Shown one piece after another: positions 1 through 13,069 of a stretch of DNA of 64,000 bases (positions within the stretch are counted from its first letter, which is position 1; each line of letters opens with the position of its first letter). The DNA comes from Dendrocalamus latiflorus (taxonomy: Eukaryota; Streptophyta; Magnoliopsida; Poales; Poaceae). Where the stretch lies: the NCBI GenBank assembly GCA_017311315.1, contig CM029640.1:29565917-29629916 (forward strand). The letters are read 5' to 3'. The translations under genes were made by a program, and so were the position numbers. The notes under the pieces were generated by a model. It did not search any database, was not told where the DNA came from, and was given only the letters and a program-made list of their open reading frames with translations.

Positions 1-2357
1 ATTAGCAAAAGTTGCTCATCAAAGACTACATCATGAGAAATATAAATTCTACCCAAAGAGACATGTAAACATTTGTAGTCTTTAAGAAGAGAGCTATAAC
101 TAAGAAAAACACACATGTAGACCGAAATTGGAGTTTCTGATCATTGTATAGATGGAGACAGGGCCAACATGCATACCCAAAAGTTCTCAGAAAAGAATAG
201 TCTAGAGATGTTCCAGATAGATGGTCTAGTGAAGTTGAAATCTATATCGTTGTGCTAGGGAGGCGATTTGTCAAAAACATGCTATTTGGAATGCCTCGTC
301 GCAAAAATGAATGGGCATGGAGGCATGGGTGAGTAAGGAAGAGCCAACTTCTACGATACAACGATGTATTTCCTCAACCGAGCCATTTTGTTGATGAGTG
401 TGTGGACAGGAAACGTGATGAGTGATTCCAATTTTTTCGAAAAAGAAATTCAACTTCTAGTATTCGCATTCCAAGTCGGTTTGCATGTGTATGATTTTTT
501 ATTTAGAAGGCGCTCAATGAGTTTAGAATTAGATGAATATGTGATCGACATTAGCTTTACTCTTAAGACAATACATTCAGGTGAATTTATTGAAATCATC
601 AATGAAACTCATATATTATTTAAAACCACCAAAGGAGGTACACGCAGGTCCCCATGCATCGGAGAAAACAAGTTCAATGGGTGACGATGACACACTTTTT
701 GATCGAGAAAAATGAAGTTGACGACTTTTGCCCTGTTGACAAGCATCACAAACAGAGGATTTGTTGGACTCATAAAAAAGGTAAACTATGACGTTGAAGA
801 ATTTGATCTACCACAAAGGATGAGGGATGGCTTAAACGACAATACCACCACTCGTGACTGTGTTTGATGACAGAGAGGACTGTGCTTGATGATAGAGAGG
901 GCCTTCCTAGATGTAGCCAAGCTGCTAGGAATGGGATATATGCCACCCTCATTGGGACCGCAAAGGAGCACCTTCTTCAAAGTACGATCCTTAATGAGAA
1001 AATAATCAGGATAAAATTCAAGATAGACGTTATTGTTAGCCGTGAGTTTATGAATAGATAACATATTTTTTATTTGTGTGTGAAACATGAATAACATTAT
1101 TTATGAACCAGGGTTTATGTGACGTATGAATTTTAGAAGAACCAATATGAGCAATTGACATACCTTAACCATTTGCTATGTGAACATGCTCTTTGTCGAA
1201 GTACCGCTCTTGTATCATCAGCTTGTTCAATTATGTGGTGATACGATTAATCGTCCTAGTATCCATGTACCTGGGCATGTCAAACTTTGATCCTATTGTG
1301 ACATTTGCCACTATGTGCTCCTCCTGCTGGAATGCATGATTGAAATGTTTGTAGTATTTAAAAGCTACATGGCCGATCTTTCCACACAATTGACAGACGG
1401 GCTGATTGTCGAACCTTTTATTTTCACTATGATGATTGCCACCACCATGATGGTTGCCGTAATTGGTACCCTTGTACTGGTATTGTCTGCAGCCACCACC
1501 TCATCCACGTCAACGTTCACCACCACAACCTTGCTCACGCCTTCCTTGATTGCCCCGTGACACCATGTTCATGGAGGACTGGAACATGAGATTGATTTGC
1601 TCATGACGTATCTCATAATCTAGCATGTGTGAGTAGAGATCGGTGAGGGAGATTGGCTCTGTCTAGATGGTGACGGATGTCATTAGCACATCGTAGGAGT
1701 TGTCGAGGCTGGTAAGAAGATAAATGATGACCTCTTCCTCTTCGAGTAGTTTGCCGGTGGCAGTGAGCCCATTAGTAAGGCCATTGACTTTGTTGAAGTA
1801 GTCGATCATCATCATGTCTCACTTCTGAATTGTGGCCAACTGCCGTCGGATTTGCATAATACGCGCCCTAGATTGAGTTACAAACTTGCGCTCAAGGGAA
1901 TTCCAGACTATAGCCAATGATGACAAAAACAACAGCTGCCTCAACACCTCCGGCGAGAGGGTGGATAACAATAGACTTAGGCACGTCTAATCTCATTGGA
2001 GCTAGACGGTATATGCAAGATTAGGAACCTGTGTGGCTCCATCTTCTTTCGATGCTTTGATTAACTAGGGCGGTGCTAGCTTGGTTCTTTCTATGAGGCC
2101 AAGCCACTGTGCACCGCAAGGATAGGAAGAACCTTTGCCTTCCATAGCAAGTAGGTGTTGTAAGACAACTTCACATTGATAGGATTACCAAAAGATGGGT
2201 GACCAATGGACATCAGGCCAATGGCTTGAGTGCCGAGCAATCCTGAGATAAACGATCCTAGGCTAGCAGATGTATTTGCAGAGGTTGTCATTGGATGGGA
2301 AGAATAGGCTCTGATACCATGTGAGAAGATATCAAAATAATGGTTTGCAACTGGCAC
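1..2357 (-). pseudogene. Copia gag-pol polyprotein remnant
   Basis: The gag start lies at about 2357-2091, with a recognisable copia gag N-terminal segment (NTYLLWKAKVLPIL). A zinc knuckle follows near 1410-1380 (CQLCGKIGHVAFKYY), in which the last expected cysteine is a tyrosine. The pre-integrase segment is at about 1097-780 (LSIHKLTANNNVYLEF and WWYCRLSHPS). Integrase sequence is seen at 453-200 (SCPHTHQQNGSVEE). The pieces sit in different frames separated by stops. The catalytic aspartates of protease and integrase could not be placed with confidence. Nothing here should be translated as one protein. Confidence 0.8.
2307..2319 (-). other. Primer binding site of the copia element
   Basis: The minus strand reads TGGTATCAGAGCC immediately after the LTR. 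This is the usual initiator-methionine tRNA complement found in plant Ty1/copia elements. Confidence 0.85.
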
Positions 2358-2529
2358 ATAATTGCCTTATATTGATCATCTATTTATATACAAGTATATA
2401 TATGAATACTAAGCATTATCTCTAGTGGAAACATTAGTAGTAATGGGAATACTAAACAACAGTAGAAACACACATACTAATAGGAATACTAAACAATAAT
2501 GGAAACACAACTATCCTAGTTGTTTAACA
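2320..2529 (-). repeat. 5' LTR of the copia element (210 bp)
   Basis: Read on the minus strand it starts TGTTAAACAACTAGG and ends ATCTTCTCACA, so it has the canonical TG...CA ends. It is followed directly by a methionine-tRNA type primer binding site, which fixes the inner boundary. The partner LTR is outside the window. Confidence 0.75.
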
Positions 2530-2928
2530 CTTACCCATTACAATGCTTGTTTTGCTACAATTCTATACCTGAAATTTGATATTCCTCTATTTTGAAGTGA
2601 GTTTTGTGTGTCACAAGTGTTTTCTGTTGTTGAATTATGGATTACATTTTAAGAATTCCACATAGAATGAATTTCAAAGAACTCCTTTCTAGGATGATAC
2701 CTTTGTCTTGGTCTGGATACGAAAGCCAAGTTGGATCTGATGTGTCTGTAGCTCATTGACTAATGGCCCCACTACTTGTCTTGACTCTTGAGTCTTGGCT
2801 CAGAAAAATGATACAAATGAGAAACTATATAGTGACAAATCCTATACGTACCAAGCCCTCCTACCAAAACTACCTGATCGATCTCACTCTAGTACAAATC
2901 CAGAGTGGATCTGTCTTGTGATTATTAG
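2530..2928. other. Intergenic, no gene seen
   Basis: About 400 bp with no coding signal on either strand. It separates the copia LTR from the first MITE. I see no clear repeat structure in it. Confidence 0.4.
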
Positions 2929-3162
2929 GGGTGGGTTGTTCTGGGCTGTGACTTATGGTTTTTGAATTATGAATTTTTTGCAAGAGAGATAATACGAAAA
3001 GAGAGACAGTCACATGTGATTTTGGCCGGTATACCTAAAGTCAATACAGTGCCTACTAGAACCGTCTTGTAGACCTCGCCTTAAAAAGATACACCGTTTG
3101 AAAACTAGTTACTGTAGCAAAAGCTAAAAGCCATAAGCATGAAGCCCAAAAGAACCCAGCCA
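2929..3162. mobile_element. MITE with inverted ends, copy 1
   Basis: The left end reads GGTGGGTTGTTCTGGGCTG, and the right end reversed reads GGCTGGGTTCTTTTGGGCTT, giving imperfect terminal inverted repeats. The interior carries the motif TTGAAAACTAGTTACTGTAGC, shared with copy 2 and with related MITEs at 14.6 and 63.7 kb. No transposase is present. A target duplication could not be assigned. Confidence 0.65.
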
Positions 3163-3251
3163 TCCAATTTCTATCCTAATTTACAAGCTTCACATCCTAG
3201 CCTCTTTTGTAAATCGATTTCATGTGAAGGTAAAACACACAAACTGAAAAT

Positions 3252-3482
3252 GGTGGGTTCTTTTGGGCTGTGGCTTGTGGTTATGCTTTTGAATTCTAGC
3301 TGTTCGCGAGAGATAATACAAAGAGGGAAACAGTCATATATGATTTTGGCCGATATAATTGAACTCAACATAGTGTCTACTACAATCAACTTGTATACTC
3401 CACCTTGAAAAGACATCATTTGAAAGCTAGTTACTGTAGCAGAAAGTGAAAAGCAAAAGCAAAAATGGAGCTGAACCCGCCC
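3252..3482. mobile_element. MITE, copy 2 of the same family
   Basis: It is aligned end to end with the element about 320 bp upstream and in the same orientation. Shared blocks include the start GGGTTCTTTTGGGCTGTGGC, the AGAGATAATAC segment and CTAGTTACTGTAGC near the right end. The two copies differ at many positions, so they are either separate insertions of one family or an old local duplication. Confidence 0.6.
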
Positions 3483-3514
3483 AATATGATTGACTTGGTA
3501 ACAAACACATAAGA

Positions 3515-3870
3515 ATTAGGAAAAAAATTTATATGCTGCTACAGAGTTCATGGATCCCTGATCTGCCGTTACAAAATGACATCTTTCCATGCCACTATAT
3601 TTCATATATGTTACCTTTTTTTTACCACTACCATCAACTCTGTTAATTTTTTTGGAAATGCCCAAATTATACTTATCTTCTCCCTTCTTCCTCCCCTTAA
3701 ACTCTTTCCTCCTCTCCCCCCAATCACATCCCATTGCCCTATGCCAACTGACGATTGCCCTGCACCATGCCCTTCCCTGGCTTGCCTCTCTTTGCCCATC
3801 GTTCCTTCCCCAACCACATCCTTGCTTCCCTTGCCCCGCCACCTCAACTGCCTCTCAACCTCATCATAGT
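3515..3870. repeat. GC-rich repeat arm, left (inverted partner at 7.5-8.3 kb)
   Basis: The outer ~110 bases resemble, in inverted orientation, bases 8165-8280. Read outward, both contain a GCAATGG/GTAACGG, GATCAGGGATCC/AGAGATCCGG and GTGGCAT pattern and end in a run of A/T. The inner part is C-rich and gives long spurious open frames. It may be one end of an older element into which the two LTR copies at 3.9-7.5 kb were inserted. Boundaries are approximate. Confidence 0.35.
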
Positions 3871-3877
3871 CCACGCT

Positions 3878-5430
3878 GAGGTAAGCCCAAACAAATTGGA
3901 CCAACTTCATGAATTAAGCCAAATACCTTAATTTCCACAAGTGGTAGCTCTTTCCTCCTTTAGGTAGGTGGGCTCCAACCTTCATAACATGTCGAGCCTC
4001 TTCACAAGTTTATTTGAAGAGATCACCTGACATGATGCCTCCAACGCTATCTAGTAGTTGAGAACCTTTAAGAGTAACAAGTTAAGCTACTTGTTTGACT
4101 ATTACCAAGTGTAACGAATGCACAAGCTCAAATAGATATGAAATCCAACACCAAGTGCAACATATGCATAAGAATTTTTCTCTCCAAGTTCACTAAGTGC
4201 AACACATGCACGTAAGAGGTGAGAGAGTTTGATCTTAACTCAAGAGTGATGAAATGAGAACTAGCAACTATCAACAACCTTCAACATACTTCTCCCAACT
4301 GGCCAAGAGGGTATTTACAACCCCTATCACAAAAACAAGCCGTTGAGATGAAATCAGCAAGAGACTAGTACTATGGACAACTAATGATTGGTACTACCAC
4401 GACCTCCGCAATGGCTAGAAACTAGCTGTTACAATTGCTGTCGGTCATACCGTCCACACAGGGGCCAGTACTATTTCTGGGTTTGGTTGGATCACCACAG
4501 AGGTCGATCGAACCACATAACCAAGAACCAGAAAACAGTGCTCTTTGAAAACTACTATCGACAACTAATGTTGGTAGTACCACGTGGCCAGTCATACCGT
4601 TCATGCAGAGTTGGTCGTATGCACACACTTTAGAATCATGCCACAAGGATTTAGAAATATGGACTCAAACCGTTTGCAAACAAATCTAAGTCACAAGTTA
4701 TCAGGATTATGCATGACCTTTAACTATTTGCAAAACACATTAATAAATCTAAGCATCATTCCAGAAGGAGTATATACATGGACTTCAACCATTTGTAAAT
4801 TCTAGTCACATGTTACAAGGATCAAATGCATGAACTATAACTATTTATAAAACACTTTCGTAAATACTAGCATCATACCATGGAGAGCTAGAGTAAGTGA
4901 TATTGAGCTATCAAAACAAGATGATACTCAAGCTACTAGACATGATCCCTCTTAATAGTATGTCAATCTATACTAGCAATTCGGTCTTTCAACCAAACAC
5001 CAAGGCCAGTAAAAGACTAGAAACACATCCTTAATGTATGCTAGTTATACCTTTGCCTTACACATCCACTTGAAGCTTAATGACAAACATCTTTACTTCA
5101 AGTCTGACTCTTTGTCTTGATATGTATCAACTCATGATGCATCCTTCACTTGCCGTCCATCAACACATGATGACCTTTGCCTGGTTTGATGATCAACTCA
5201 TGACCATCTGCTCTTTGGGATCTTGATTTGATGATCATCAACATATGATGCTATCCTTAATCTATGATGATCAACTCATGACGCTATCCAAAGTCTTCAT
5301 CATCATAGGACGTAACCTATCCATTCAACTCATATAAAATATTAGCCCCACAATATGATTGTCATTAATTACCAAAATATGCCGTCAACTTATAATGATA
5401 GATCTAGATTCTCCACCAGCGCACTCAGTA
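3878..5430 (-). repeat. LTR-type repeat copy 1 (minus strand)
   Basis: It matches the minus strand of copy 2 (5545-7490) and the plus strand of the long LTR at 37.4-39.6 kb over most of its length. Shared landmarks are the 'TCACAACATGTC' type segment, the repeated CAACTCATGATG phrases and the AAGCACATTTGTAAA phrases. The end bearing the CACCCCCTCTAG signature is missing here, so the copy is partial. It has no coding capacity. Confidence 0.55.
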
Positions 5431-5544
5431 GTTGCCTTCTTCGCGTCATGTGCCATTGTGGGGCACAAGTGTCACTGACTCCTCCTGGCCTCCTCGCCTC
5501 GCAAGAAGATGCTGCTTGAGCCGCCCCCCTTTGTAAGGTTGAGG
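5431..5544. other. GC-rich spacer between two LTR copies
   Basis: This 110-bp GC-rich block differs sharply from the AT-rich repeats on both sides. It resembles the inner part of the GC-rich arms at 3.6 and 7.6 kb, so it may be a remnant of the element the repeats were inserted into. It has no gene. Confidence 0.3.
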
Positions 5545-7490
5545 AGGCCAACTAGAGGGGGAGGTGATAAGTACTTTTAAAATTCTCTTTAGCTAAAATC
5601 GAGTTTTATGTGTGGAAGTATATATAAAACTAGTTTTGCTCAATTAAAGCCTAAAACATTTAGTTTCACATAAGTGCACCAACAACCTAAGTCTATATCA
5701 AGGTTTTCAATCCTAGGGTGACAAGCATCAATTCAATTATATGAATATAAATTGTAAGAACATAAATGAGAACAAGGAAAGCAAACCATAATTGACACAA
5801 TCGCTTTTTACCATGGTGTTAGGAGACTTATCGGTCCCCAAATCCATGTTGAGATAAGCTCAAACGAATTAAACTAACTTTACAAATTAAGGCAAGCATC
5901 TCAATTTTCACTAGTGGTAGCTCTTTTTTGCTCTCGGTAGGTGAGATCCAAACTTCACAACATGTCAGACCTTCTCACAAGCTTCTTGAGAAAATCACCG
6001 GATCACAATGCCTTCATGCCGTCTAGGAGTCAGTAACCTCTAAGACTAATAAGTCAGATATACTTGAATGAATAAAGTACCAAAGTTCATTGGATACGAA
6101 ATTCGCCACCAAGTGCAACACATGCACAAGGATTTTGCTCTCCAAACTCACTAAGCACAACACATGCATATGATAGGTGAAAGGGCTTACTCGTAACTCA
6201 AGGATGAATAATAGGACATCAATAACTTGTTCCCAACTGGCCACAAGGAGGTATCTATATGCTACACCAAAAAACTAGTAGTTGGAATACGATTTCAGCA
6301 AAAAGTAGGAGGGCTGGTAGTGCCACAGGCATAAGGCCAGTCGGACCGGCCTCCTTGCAATGGTGAGAAAACTAGCTATTATAGCCACTACCGATCAGAC
6401 TGCCCTCATAGGGTCTAGTCATACTGGCTAGACTGCCACACAGGTCGATCGTACCGCATGACCAAGAACCATAAAAATGGGTCTTTAGAAAAAAGCAACT
6501 GACACACAGCTTGGTCATACTGCACGGCTAGTCTGACCACTCACATAGAACTGATTGTACAACATAGTCGGTCCAACTGCTTACACAGATCCAGTCATAC
6601 CACTGGCCGGTTCGACCGCTCATACAGAGCTGGTCGTATTGCCCTGAGATTTTCAGCAAAGATAAGGATGCATGTACTTAAACAAATTTGTAAAACATAT
6701 GCGCAAATCATAGTACCATGTAAACAAAGGTCAAAGCATGATTTACAACAAATTACAAAACACACTCGCATACTTTAAAATCATGCCACAAAGATTTGGG
6801 ACATGGACTTGAACCGTTTGCAAAACATATTCATAAACTTAAGTCACATGTTACAAGGAATATGCATGAGCCTTAACTATTTACAAAACACATTTGTAAA
6901 TGATAGCATCATGTAATGGAGAGCTAGAGCAAACTAAATGAGCAATCAATACATGACACACTCAAACTACTAGTCAAAACCTCTCTTAATAGTACAACGA
7001 CCTATACTAATAACCTGGTCTCTCAACCACACACCGAGAGATAAAAAACTAGGAACATATCCTTAACCTACTCTAGTTATACATTTGCCTTGCACATCCT
7101 TTTAAAGATTGATGGCGAACATCTTCACTTCAAGTTCGGGTCTTTGCCTTGATATTTATCAACATATGATGCAAACCGCCACTTTCCCTTCATCAATATA
7201 TGACGGTCTTCACTTAACTTGACAATCTACTCATGATCATCTCCTTTTCGGGATCTTGACTTGATAATCAACTCATAATCATCTCCTCTTTAGAATCTTG
7301 ATGTGATGCTCATTAACTCATGATGAACATATCTTCTTCTCGAACCTTGACTTGATGGCGATCAACATATGAAGCCATCAAAAGTCATCATCCTCATAGA
7401 ACTTAACCTATTTTACCAATTCATAAAAAATATCAGTTCCACAAATGTTTGCCATCAATTGCCAAAACTCACTATTAACATATAATGATG
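5545..7490 (-). repeat. LTR-type repeat copy 2 (minus strand)
   Basis: The minus-strand end at 5545-5560 is the CACCCCCTCTAG signature seen at the 3' end of the plus-strand copy near 39.61 kb. The body aligns with copy 1 in the same orientation and with 37.4-39.6 kb in the opposite one. The first ~730 bp of the 36.7-39.6 kb copy is absent. It is probably a truncated solo LTR of a copia (SIRE/Maximus-like) family, an inference from end sequence and length. Confidence 0.55.
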
Positions 7491-8282
7491 GGGCTACATT
7501 CTTCACCCTTCGGCTCTACACCCCCACCCTCATCCTCACCACCACCTTCATCGCAACAGCGCTCCTTGCCCTTGGCCACCGTGCTGCCTTCACCATCGTG
7601 TGGCTCAAGATGCACTGCCAGCCGCTTCTCCTTCCCACCGGTGCTCGCATGGACTACTGGGAGTTGGGGTGGTGGTGGTGGAGGCATCATCTTTGCATTC
7701 TTAGAGAACGTGGTGACAATGTAATGTAAGTGCCTTCTCATTCTTGGCTACCCCAGGGCACCCGATGATGCCCATGGGCTCCACCGCCAATGGCAGGTTC
7801 ATGTTCTTGGCTTCACCAAAGTAGTCAATGATGCCCATGGTCTCCACTGTCAGCGGTTGCTTCGCGATGGGGAAGCACAATGGTGAGCTCCTCCATTTCC
7901 TCTCCTTTCCTTCTATTTTTTCTGCCATGGATAAAATCAAGCAGAGCTTCACCTCTCCCATGTGTATGTGTGCATGTGCTTGTGTGGATGATGGTGTCGT
8001 GGTGATGGTGAGTCGGCATTGTTCTAGTCGGTAGTGGCCTTCCTCGGCCACGATGGCCCACTCACAGCTGGAGAAGGCTGAGGAGAGTGAGAGGAATAAG
8101 AGACAACAAGGGTAAAATGTTATTTGCATAGTCACTTGATGGCTTGCCTAGTCAAAAATAGCATAGAAGGGTATGGTTTTGATTTGCAGTGGTATGTAAG
8201 AGAGAGGTCACTTTGCAATGGTAGGTCAATCAGAGATCCGGAACATTTGCAGTGGCATAAAAAAATTTCTATAAAAAATTAT
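7491..8282. repeat. GC-rich repeat arm, right
   Basis: The last ~110 bases are the inverted counterpart of 3515-3630. The inner part is GC-rich with many short overlapping open frames on both strands, none with a recognisable domain. One stretch repeats TGATGCCCATGG phrases (about 7765 and 7829), so it contains a small internal duplication. No functional gene is supported. Confidence 0.35.
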
Positions 8283-8639
8283 TACTAACCAATAGTTACA
8301 TAGTTACTAATTTACAAGGTTGATACGTGATCAACTTTGCTGTATTGTAGTATTATAGCAAGGGTGAATTTTTGCTACCATTACCAAAGAGGACCTGTTC
8401 CTTTGTATCATCATATTCTATGACTCACTAATATGTCTATTGTGAATAGAAGATCCATAGAAACAAGGAAGAAAAATAGTCCCACAAAGAGAGTCATCGA
8501 GGAAATAGAAAAACTTATGAACAACTTTAGATTGCCTTGTGAATTAGATAACTAGGTATTTCTAGTTTGATTGTATTTGTTTTCTAAGCAATAAACAACA
8601 TACAATTTTGGCAATTTGGCATTGGTATTGTCACAGTCA

Positions 8640-11600
8640 GAATGTGGCTCTTGAAATAACCCAAAAATTCAAAAGCATTTGAATCTCTTTGAATTTGAAC
8701 TTTTGCCCAATTTGGAAAGTCTTAGCCATTTTACGCTTTCCCCTTCCAGCCCTTGCACTTTCTCTTGGCATTGGTGCCTTCTCAACCGACATATTTTCCC
8801 CTATTACCAGGCCACCACATAGCTTCCTCTCCTTCACTGTCACCATGACCTTGCCCGCCACTACCACACCTCTGTGGTCGTAGTCATACGCCGTACATCT
8901 TGCCAGCCCCGCCCTAGCACCCTCATTAACTTCCCCTTGACCCACACTGGAGCTTCTGGGTCAGATTTCGTTACTGCCTCCCCGCCCTCTCATGGCTGAC
9001 ACCTTGCGTCGCATGTATTGACCATTGCAACACTCCATTTGAGGAAGCACCGAAACCTATGTGCCATGCCACTGCCACCCTCGCCATCGTACCCAATTGT
9101 CCCAAGAACTTCGACATCTTCCCTACCCTGGCCACGCGCCGACCACCGAATGGAGCGAGCTACTGCTCTGACTGCCCTAGGACCGCTGTAAAAGGCCATG
9201 GACACCACCTAAGACCAACACTGGTGCCCAACTCCACTCAAAGCCACCCCCACTCCCGTTGGCAAGGGACTCACTGACATTGCCGCGAGAAGCACTGTAA
9301 GCCAATTTTTCAATTCTGCTTGTTAGTACATCCGTTTTTCATTTACTCATCACAGTAGCTTCCTCATGTCTCTATGAACACGATCAAAGCCTAGTCGTAG
9401 CCTCTCTAGTCCCCAGCCTTGCCGATGACCACGCCCGCTGCTCAGCTGTAGCCTCTTGTTATGGACAGCTTGCCATGAAGCTTCACAACCCAAACCACCT
9501 CCAATTTCACCGATTAGCTTCCCTGTGACTCTGGTGCCATGGAGTTGCCCCAAGAAAACTATCTCACCGCTGATCATCTACAATGCTTCTCGAACCACGC
9601 CAAGGCCCCAAAATGGAACCCCCTCCTTGCTAGGAACCCATTCATACCTTTGCTAACTCCTGGAGACCATCCTAGCATTGCTATTGCTCACCGTTGCTTC
9701 TCTCTGTTTCGACCAACACTGTAGCTATGGGAGAAAGAAGATGACACTATTCATCATGGGCCTCGGCAACACAATTATAGCCTATTTCACTTTAGTCAAT
9801 TGGGCCAAGGTCTGTTAATGTGGTTACTTTTCACAGCCAACCCAAACCCGTTACACTGTGACCCGGTATTGTTGAACCCGATCCATTTGGAATAGTACAT
9901 GCCCGATACTGTGTAACCAGACCCATCACTATTACAACCCAGCCTGATGTGAATAGTGCTTCGTTACTGTTCATTTAATACCCAATAAACATATTTATGC
10001 CCATTTTGACCCCCATGAAGCCCATTTCCAACTCTATTTGGCCAAATTAGACACCGATAAAATCCTAATTGGCAAAACACAGTTTCTATCCTAGGCCTAA
10101 TATTTATATTCATTTGACCGTTTCAACCTCCTGAAGACCATACTCAGCTCCATTTAGCCAAAATAAACTCTGATAAAATCCTAGCCAGCTCAGATGTCAT
10201 TTCAAACCTATGTCCAGTACCATTTCAATCATTACTATTCATCATAAGTCCAAGAACACATATATAGCCATTTCGACCATCTCGAGACCACCTAGCCCAT
10301 TCCTAACTTCGTTCAGCCAAACCAAGCACCATTTAAACCCCATCCGCCCAAACCCATTTTCTTTATATCTTTTGATTATTTTGTCGTATTTTGTTCCTAG
10401 CTTGCATTCTGCAAAGCAGTAACTCATTTTTATTTATTTTCCCACATTAGTATTTGGACCAAACGAGTTGATCAATAGAAGAATTACAAGAGCAATTGAA
10501 GTAAGCCTGAAGCCTACAGAGAAGACCAAAGATATTGAGAAAGGAGGTAAGTCCTTATATTGATCATGTTGAACTTAGTTTTCAAATACAATATTTTGCT
10601 TTCAAATACAAATGCATGCTTGCCATTATTGTGTATATAAATTGCCTAACTGCACTATACAGTGATACCTTTTATTTCCCCTTTTGATATTATCTTACTC
10701 TTGTCACCAAAGGATTATCACAACAGTAATATTACAGATCATGGTGTTGCTTAGATGTGCTTTAGAAGTAATAGTAAACATAACACAAATATTGTCAACT
10801 GAAACTGGAAACATGATAATGGTAATGGTAACATGGGTTACCATTGGAAATAGGGAATTTTTATAAAATGATGAAGATCCGGGCGAGTGGTTGACTTGAT
10901 ATGGACCTGGCCATGTAATTTGTTTTGTTTCAATATGGACTCCTGCGCCAGTTGGGGATGACCTGCAGGGTCATTGTCTAGGAAAGGTATGTTGGGAGTG
11001 AACCTATAGGGGTTACTGTCCCGGGGAGACCTGAAAGGTCTCTTCCCTGAGAGAGAGAGTGCACTCGACCAGAGCTAATAATGGAGGCTCTTAGCGTTGA
11101 GGGTCCATACCTCCGAAGCAGGGGAAAAATATCAAACAAGCATTATAAAATGCTTTATTATGATTACTTAGTTGCATGCCTACGGAAACATGTAATGGCT
11201 GACATTACGAGATAATCATATCTTGTGGGTAAAGTTGTACATCTCTGCAGAGTGTTATAATCTGTTCGAATAGATGTGCTCCTGGTTATGGGTAAAGTAT
11301 GAAAATACCACAATGTGTAATTTTTATAAATGGTTATTGGTATGGTGTTATGGTAAAGGACATGGACTGAGGTCCATGAGTCGGACATAGTAAATAATTG
11401 AGGTGAGTTTCTCCCACAAAGTTAATTGTTATTGGACATTTTTTATTTAGTTAAACATGGTGAAGTCATAAGTTTGGAAACTAGTTATGATATGATATTG
11501 AAAATTTGGCTTCATGCAAAAGAAACATAAAACCATCTTTTGGTTTAACCTTGCATACAGATAATAGCTATATCAATGTATTTTTCTATAGGGATTTGCC

Positions 11601-11760
11601 GAGTACCTAGCGTACTCAATCTTGTTTATTTTCATCAGAACAGATGCTAGAAGAATAAAGAATGCATCAAGCTTACGTGATAGGGTTATGACTGTACTCA
11701 AGCGTTCCTGTGGGGATTTCTTTGGATCTTCTGAATATAAGTTAAGTTTTACGCTTGGAT
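8640..11760 (+). repeat. LTR-like block, probably a solo or partial Ty3/gypsy LTR
   Basis: It begins near GAAATAACCCAAAAATTC, similar to the 'AACATCCCAAA' starts of chromovirus-type LTRs at 30.9 kb and (minus) 42.1 kb. A GC-rich segment with many false open frames follows (8.7-9.7 kb). A TATA-like ACATATATAGCC lies near 10258, and a long non-coding tail runs to about 11.7 kb. There is no gag or pol. Both boundaries are uncertain and no target duplication was found. Confidence 0.4.
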
Positions 11761-11982
11761 ATCTATAAAGTTAGTAAGTTGACTGTTATGTCTTTATTTT
11801 AATCAAGCGAACCATTTTTAAATGTTGTGAGTAGACATGATACTCTTTTTATCCATAATTAAACTCCTAGACTGTTGCAAAAGGTACAATGACCCTGTTT
11901 CCAAAAATAGGGCTATTACAACTCTTTTGCTTTCATACCATCTCATAAATCTAAGGATTGAAATCAAGGAATACCTTTTTTA

Positions 11983-12252
11983 GGCCCGCTCATTTCGGTT
12001 TCAGTTTCTGACTTATTTTTCACTATTACTAAATTTTATCTTTTCTGTTTTTTGGCTTTTTTGAGCTTTTTTGCTAATTCTTTTTTCTCATATTCGTTTG
12101 CATTGTCCATGATGGGTTAGCCTATTTTTAATTTTTTAATTTTTTAAATTTAATTACGCCAAATAAGTTATCATTAGCTACAGTGTAATTTTAGCCAACT
12201 ACAGTGAAATTTCAGGCCTAAGCCACTTTTTTCAGCTCAAATGAGCGGCACC
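11983..12252. mobile_element. MITE, ~270 bp
   Basis: The left end GGCCCGCTCATTTCGGTTTCAG pairs with the reversed right end GTGCCGCTCATTTGAGCTGA. The interior is AT-rich and non-coding. Class is not certain, since a target duplication could not be set. Confidence 0.55.
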
Positions 12253-13069
12253 TCAATCTTCTATCCCACGTCCTGCCTACCTCACCTTTCTTACACTCAA
12301 ATGTTTTTTTTTGAAAATTCTTACACTCAAATGTCGATGGGTAGAATGCAAGGTTAGCTTGTTAGCAGACGAGGGCCACATCTTTGGCAGTAATCCAACA
12401 TTTCTGAAGGTTAGCTTCTATCACTACAGTGGAGCACAGGGTTGTTTAATAGCACACGCATGGTTCGAAAAAAAAATCTTCTACTTCTAAGGGAACCCAC
12501 GGTTACAATATAAATAACGAGACATGATTCAATATATGACTCAGGATAGTCGAGACAAAAAGAGTGTATACTGGCATGTTAGCATTATTGATATTTTATA
12601 TTCTTGTCCTCCGTGTTTCTCCAAACCAGCCTGGATTTTCTCAAAGTTCCAATTCGATGACCATTAATCAAACAAGCGAACCATTAATCCAATCAGATGG
12701 TTGTTGAACAGTTGACATGTGGGTATAATAGCAAGCATCCGCCAACCTTGTGAGCTCATGGTTTGGAATTTTAGATCCATGAATGAGTTGATACGTTGTT
12801 GTCGTTATTCATGTGTGCATCCAAGTCTCCATCTCATCCATTCTGGCAAGTTCCGCTAAAAAAAATCTATTCTGGCAAGTGGCAATTTATGTGAACAGGA
12901 TTCTAATTCTAGTACATCCTGGCCCTACACAGTTTGTTACTATTGAAGATTTGAAGTTACGTTGCATGTACATATCATTTGCGAAGTAGCGCTTACATGA
13001 AAAGTATGTTTTCTAAAAAAACAATTATTTGGGATGATTATGTATTGGTAAGTCTAAAAAATCAGTCTA
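12253..13069. other. Intergenic, no gene seen
   Basis: Unique-looking AT-rich sequence. It has a short direct repeat (TTTCTTACACTCAAATGT, near 12286 and 12317) but no open frame with a recognisable product. It may include distal regulatory sequence of the CLC gene, but nothing specific is visible. Confidence 0.4.

Larger units (their letters stand above)
1..2529 (-). mobile_element. Ty1/copia LTR retrotransposon, 5' part, cut by window edge
   Basis: On the minus strand the order is LTR (2529-2320), primer binding site (2319-2307), gag, zinc knuckle, pre-integrase domain and integrase, which is the Ty1/copia order. The reverse transcriptase, RNase H and 3' LTR would lie left of base 1. Reading frames are interrupted by many stops and frameshifts, so this copy is dead. 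Its LTR is short (210 bp), as in many low-copy copia families. Confidence 0.85.
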
